From: Actinomycetes bacterium
GTDB taxonomy: Bacteria > Actinomycetota > Acidimicrobiia > Acidimicrobiales > Acidimicrobiaceae
Assembly: GCA_021785315.1 (NCBI GenBank)
Contig: JAJYFX010000049.1
Coordinates: 1-9,006 of the forward strand
Direction: 5' to 3'
Length of the DNA: 9,006 nucleotides
Within the stretch, counting starts at the first letter, position 1. Every line of letters begins with the position of its first letter. Made by a program: the position numbers and the translations under genes. The notes under the pieces were generated by a model that was not told where the DNA came from, made no database searches, and worked only from the letters and a program-made list of their open reading frames with translations. Shown one piece after another: positions 6,187 to 9,006 of the stretch.

Positions 6187-7222
6187 CATGCAATCACGTC
6201 GACAGGAATCTTCAAATACCCGGTACCGGACAGGTGACTTAGTCCGGTGGAGCCGGCGATCAGCCCGAGATCTGTGGATGGGTGGGGTATTAATTGCGAT
6301 AATCGTCTTCTTTGGGTTGCGTTCCCATGCCTTTCTATCAAAGGCAAGTTGGTTAAATACTTCCAACACGGGTCTGGAAATCTTGATTTTGGCGATAGGT
6401 GAAACCTTCGTTATCTGCACGGCTGGCATCGATCTTTCAGTAGGTGCAAATCTGGGGTTTTCGGCCATGGTCGGTGCTTGGGCTATGTCTCACTTTTATA
6501 GTTCAAGTTCCGGGTCAGCCGTACCCATTGTTGTACTTGGGTTTCTCGTTGCGCTGGTAGTGGGGACCGCGATCGGAGCTCTTAACGGCGCTTTGATAGC
6601 CTGGGCCGACGTTCCCCCATTTGTGGTTACCCTTGGCACATTAGGTATTGCCACCGGTTTGGCTGAGCTAGTTAAAAATGGCCAGGAGATTTCTAATATC
6701 CCTTCCTCGATTGCAAAGTTTGGAAACACGAATATCTTTGGTTGGATTCCAGTACCGGTGGCAATCGGGGTGGTGGTCACCGTTCTTGCAGCTATTTCGT
6801 TGAGGAAGACTCGTTTTGGCTCCTACACCTTAAGTATTGGTGACTCAAGAGAGGCGGTTGTCCGGGCGGGCATCAATGACAAAATGCATCTGTTCAAGGT
6901 TTATGTGCTTGCCGGCTTTCTTGCAGGTGTGGCAGGGATAATGGTCATGTCACGTTTGGGGGCGGCATCTCCGACCTCGGGCGCCACGGACAATCTAAAT
7001 GCCATAGCCGCCGTAGTAATTGGAGGCACCAGCCTTTTTGGAGGCAAGGGCACGGTTCTGGGCACGGTTTTTGGTACTGGAATCATTGCAGTTTTGCTAA
7101 CGGGTCTGATTGTTATAAATGTCCCTCCCTTTTGGCAGGAAGTCGCTGTTGGGGTAGTTCTCATCGCCGCTGTGTACGTCGACCAATTGAGGAGCAAGGT
7201 CAAGGTCAGACCATCTCGATAG
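6176..7222 (+). CDS. Sugar ABC transporter permease (RbsC/FrcC-like, BPD_transp_2 family)
   Basis: The 348-residue integral membrane protein forms the translocation path for the sugar importer. A polar, arginine-rich N-terminus of about 33 residues precedes the first membrane segment (about 35-48). Family marks follow in order: GIDLSVGA (84-91), PFVVTLGT (148-155), a cytoplasmic loop near 215-247 where the ATPase docks (TLSIGDSREAVVRAGI), and the terminal GGTSLFGGKGTVLG (283-296). About eight to ten hydrophobic helices are visible, as expected for the RbsC type, and the length is normal. The start is ATG 6176 with GGAGG upstream; a second in-frame ATG at 6188 is possible. It overlaps the ATPase by 11 bases, so both should be made in equal amounts. 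A homodimer of this protein with two ATPases and the lipoprotein at 4066-5094 would make a full importer. Confidence 0.93.
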   Translation: MAVDMQSRRQESSNTRYRTGDLVRWSRRSARDLWMGGVLIAIIVFFGLRSHAFLSKASWLNTSNTGLEILILAIGETFVICTAGIDLSVGANLGFSAMVGAWAMSHFYSSSSGSAVPIVVLGFLVALVVGTAIGALNGALIAWADVPPFVVTLGTLGIATGLAELVKNGQEISNIPSSIAKFGNTNIFGWIPVPVAIGVVVTVLAAISLRKTRFGSYTLSIGDSREAVVRAGINDKMHLFKVYVLAGFLAGVAGIMVMSRLGAASPTSGATDNLNAIAAVVIGGTSLFGGKGTVLGTVFGTGIIAVLLTGLIVINVPPFWQEVAVGVVLIAAVYVDQLRSKVKVRPSR

Positions 7223-7394
7223 TTTGGTGTGGGTAGTGTTCGGCGAAGCCATACCTGTCCATCACATGGATCATTCGTGGAGCACCGGGCATCGGGGTTG
7301 TCATTGGGAATCAGCAATTCCCTGACGGTTTCAAAAACTATATGACTTGGGAACCCGGCATGAGTCGATCAGGCAATTATTGCGTGGGGCTGGG

Positions 7395-7410
7395 AGCTGT
7401 TTAAATAGCT
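7395..7410 (+). repeat. 16-bp near-palindrome AGCTGTTTAAATAGCT with T-rich flank
   Basis: The two halves match at 14 of 16 positions around a TTTAAA centre. As RNA it folds into a six-pair stem (one G-U) with a TTAA loop, followed by ATTTCTT. It could be a weak terminator for the importer operon or a regulator-binding site for the MFS gene; the sequence does not decide. Confidence 0.4.
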
Positions 7411-7424
7411 ATTTCTTAGGTGAT

Positions 7425-7439
7425 TGCCTGCCACAGGCA
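7425..7439 (+). repeat. Perfect hairpin TGCCTG-CCA-CAGGCA upstream of the MFS gene
   Basis: Six perfect pairs surround a three-base centre, with further imperfect pairing out to 7421 and 7443. It ends about 50 bases before ATG 7488 and no T run follows. That position fits an operator or leader hairpin for the MFS gene better than a terminator. Confidence 0.45.
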
Positions 7440-7487
7440 GCCAGGATCGGGTAGTTAGGGTCTTTGTGGTGAAGAACTTAAGGTCTG

Positions 7488-8771
7488 ATGACTTATTTGG
7501 TATTGATCTCGGATGGTGGTCGGGATGAGAAGCTTGCAATGAGAGCCGAATCACATAAGTTTAGCGCCAACGCACGTCAAATTACTGGCATTGGTTCGGT
7601 GGCAGCTTTTCTTTTTGCGACGGCGATGTTCAGGTCGAGTCAAAACGCCTTCGAGACCACATTTGCGCCGATCGGCCATGACCTTCTTCACCTGACCCCT
7701 TCAGTAATCGGAATCGGAGTCACGGTTTCCGGAGTGATTACCGTATTGGGTAATTTCATACTTGCATCCCGGGTGCAACGCCGCAATTTATTGTGGGTTC
7801 TCATAGCTGGCCTAGTGGCAATGAGTAGTGCAAGTGCCGTAATTGGGTTTTCAGAATCAGTTATGGCATATTTCATTTCCGCCATTTTGCTTGGGATTGC
7901 CGGCGGTCTTGTCATGCCGGCTTTGACTACATTTGGCGGTCATATTCGCGGAATCCAGCCCAACAGGTCGTTGACGGCGTTTACGTTGGCTTTGACCGTG
8001 AGCCTGGCGCTAGGTCCACTCCTCGAGTCGTGGGTACTCAGTCTTGGCGGCAATTCTTTGAAAACGGCAATTTTGATATTTGCACCGTTTGGAATCATCG
8101 CCATTTTGTTTGCAGTATGGGTTGTCAGGACTGGACTAGTTGGCTGGGAGGATCAGCGAACCTCATCGGTGAAGATTAGCGTGCTTCCTGGAAAGCTGAT
8201 GGAGAGCGTGCCTCTGCGTTTGGCTATCATAGGCCAACTGATAAACCAGGTGCCTTTTGTTACTATCATCTCCTTTGGAGCATTGATCGGCCATTCGCTT
8301 TACGGAGCGACGCCGGCGCAAGTGCAACTTTCGTTCACTGCTTTTTTTACCGGCGCACTGGTCACCAGGACAGCTCTTGTGATTCGTCCGCCATCTCGTC
8401 ACAAGATGTTTCTTTTGAAACTGTCCGCTTTTCTAATGCTCGCGGGTATCGCAGCTCTTGGATTGGGGTCGGGTTTACTGTATTTTTTTGTGATCATGAC
8501 GATTCTGGGAATGCCCCATGGGCTCTTGTTCCCGCTGACGATTGGCTTGATCGCCAAAGGTACCAAGGCATCAGACTTGCCCAGAGCTAACGCTGTACTT
8601 TTCACCTCCATAAATTTTGTTTCAGTGCTATTTCCAATTCTTATCGGTTTTTCGCTGGAAGGTATCGGTTATCGGTTCAGCTTGCTTTGGATTCTCCTGG
8701 TGGTGGCAGGTCTGTCCTACATGCTTTTGCGAATCTCGAGAACTATAGCCAGAGAACAAATTCCCGTTTGA
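7488..8771 (+). CDS. Major facilitator superfamily (MFS) transporter
   Basis: The 427-residue protein has about twelve hydrophobic helices and a central cytoplasmic loop (about 214-242), the usual length and layout of an MFS carrier. After the second helix the loop reads ASRVQRRN (93-100), a degenerate form of MFS motif A, and ALGPLLES (174-181) in the fifth helix resembles motif C of proton antiporters. It may export a metabolite or drug, or move a pathway intermediate; the substrate cannot be assigned. Two starts are possible. ATG 7488 has only a weak TAAGG four to five bases upstream. ATG 7539 gives a 410-residue protein with a more typical short N-terminus before the first helix. The 265-base gap and its inverted repeats suggest a transcription unit separate from the importer operon. 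Confidence 0.85.
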   Translation: MTYLVLISDGGRDEKLAMRAESHKFSANARQITGIGSVAAFLFATAMFRSSQNAFETTFAPIGHDLLHLTPSVIGIGVTVSGVITVLGNFILASRVQRRNLLWVLIAGLVAMSSASAVIGFSESVMAYFISAILLGIAGGLVMPALTTFGGHIRGIQPNRSLTAFTLALTVSLALGPLLESWVLSLGGNSLKTAILIFAPFGIIAILFAVWVVRTGLVGWEDQRTSSVKISVLPGKLMESVPLRLAIIGQLINQVPFVTIISFGALIGHSLYGATPAQVQLSFTAFFTGALVTRTALVIRPPSRHKMFLLKLSAFLMLAGIAALGLGSGLLYFFVIMTILGMPHGLLFPLTIGLIAKGTKASDLPRANAVLFTSINFVSVLFPILIGFSLEGIGYRFSLLWILLVVAGLSYMLLRISRTIAREQIPV

Positions 8772-8803
8772 TTTGTGAGCGATTGCGAGGTATGTCGTTT
8801 GGA

Positions 8804-8823
8804 TTACAGATGACCATTTGTAA
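8804..8823 (+). repeat. Hairpin just downstream of the MFS gene
   Basis: TTACAGAT (8804-8811) pairs with ATTTGTAA (8816-8823) over a GACC loop, eight pairs with one G-U. It lies 32 bases after the MFS stop. No T run follows on the plus strand, so it may be a Rho-type or transcript-end protecting hairpin. Confidence 0.4.
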
Positions 8824-8849
8824 GAAAAGACGGCCGTCAGTTGAGGCCG
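8822..8849 (-). terminator. Candidate intrinsic terminator on the minus strand
   Basis: Read on the minus strand, CGGCC and GGCCG (complementary to 8845-8849 and 8831-8835) form a GC stem. TC-GA pairing and one bulged C tighten the loop to AACT. TCTTTTCTT follows at once (8830 down to 8822). This is the layout of an intrinsic terminator for a gene arriving from beyond the right edge on the minus strand. On the plus strand the same hairpin has no T tract. Confidence 0.4.
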
Positions 8850-9006
8850 ACGAGAAGATAAGTTTGCTGCGGTAGGGAAAAGGTGACTCGGGTCAATTTT
8901 GGGTTAAGGTCTTGCCGAAAGTCGTTGCCGGTAAACCCGAGCAGTGCGCAGGTTGACTTGGGAATCAAATGTCACTCGATCGGAGCGTTTTTTAGCTTTG
9001 TCCGGT
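8850..9006. other. Right-end stretch, possibly the 3' end of a minus-strand gene
   Basis: On the minus strand a frame is open from base 9005 to a TAA at 8904-8906 (33 residues, Arg-rich, no family recognised), ending about 55 bases before the candidate terminator. On the plus strand a GTG at 8883 is also open to the window edge. Both are too short to tell from chance. The minus-strand reading is slightly favoured because of the terminator. Confidence 0.2.

Larger units (their letters stand above)
7223..7487. other. Non-coding gap rich in short inverted repeats
   Basis: No protein-coding frame is convincing here. The stretch holds several short perfect or near-perfect inverted repeats: TCCAT-cac-ATGGA (7258-7270), GGGAAT-cagca-ATTCCC (7306-7322), GCAAT-t-ATTGC (7373-7383), plus the two listed separately at 7395-7410 and 7425-7439. 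It separates the importer genes from the MFS gene. It probably contains the 3' end of the importer transcript and the promoter or leader of the MFS gene, but no clear -35/-10 pair was seen. Confidence 0.5.

Noticed and set aside
5527..6468. Long open frame (313 codons) on the minus strand across ATPase and permease
   Set aside because: It lies opposite two clear ABC transporter genes and its translation shows no family features; it is a shadow frame.
8883..9006. Plus-strand GTG frame open to the right edge
   Set aside because: It has only 41 codons, no family resemblance and a poor ribosome site, and it competes with an equally open minus-strand frame.

Overview
The window holds one strand of tightly packed catabolic and transport genes, all on the plus strand. 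It looks like a chromosomal segment from a moderate-GC actinobacterium. Supporting signs are Gram-positive-style Shine-Dalgarno sites, frequent TTG starts, and a substrate-binding lipoprotein with a lipobox Cys followed by a Ser/Thr-rich linker. An Acidimicrobiia-like host is my inference and was not tested. No tRNA, rRNA, CRISPR array, insertion sequence or transposase is visible.

Layout: (1) 2-808, the C-terminal half of an aldehyde dehydrogenase that starts outside the window. (2) 855-1832, a shortened zinc-dependent medium-chain alcohol/polyol dehydrogenase. (3) 1829-3607, a thiamine-diphosphate (ThDP) enzyme of the acetolactate-synthase superfamily; its TTG start overlaps the dehydrogenase stop. 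(4) 3652-4026, a single-domain cupin. (5) 4066-5094, a sugar-type ABC substrate-binding lipoprotein. (6) A 246-base gap with an 11-bp inverted repeat. (7) 5341-6186, a single-domain sugar ABC ATPase. (8) 6176-7222, the RbsC-type permease, overlapping the ATPase gene by 11 bases. (9) A 265-base gap rich in short inverted repeats. (10) 7488-8771, a major facilitator superfamily (MFS) transporter. (11) A non-coding tail with two hairpins, one of them oriented like a terminator for a gene entering from the right on the minus strand.

How the genes probably work together (inference): a CUT2/ribose-type ABC importer brings in a sugar, polyol or similar small polar compound. The zinc dehydrogenase oxidises a hydroxyl, the ThDP enzyme cleaves or ligates a 2-keto or alpha-hydroxy-keto intermediate, and the aldehyde dehydrogenase oxidises the resulting aldehyde to an acid. 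The cupin may be an isomerase, a dioxygenase-like enzyme or a small binding protein. No sugar kinase, aldolase or dedicated regulator is present here. The combination matches no named pathway that I recognise, and the ThDP enzyme lacks the motif expected of a true acetolactate synthase. The locus is therefore best described as an uncharacterised oxidative/carboligase catabolic cluster with its own importer.
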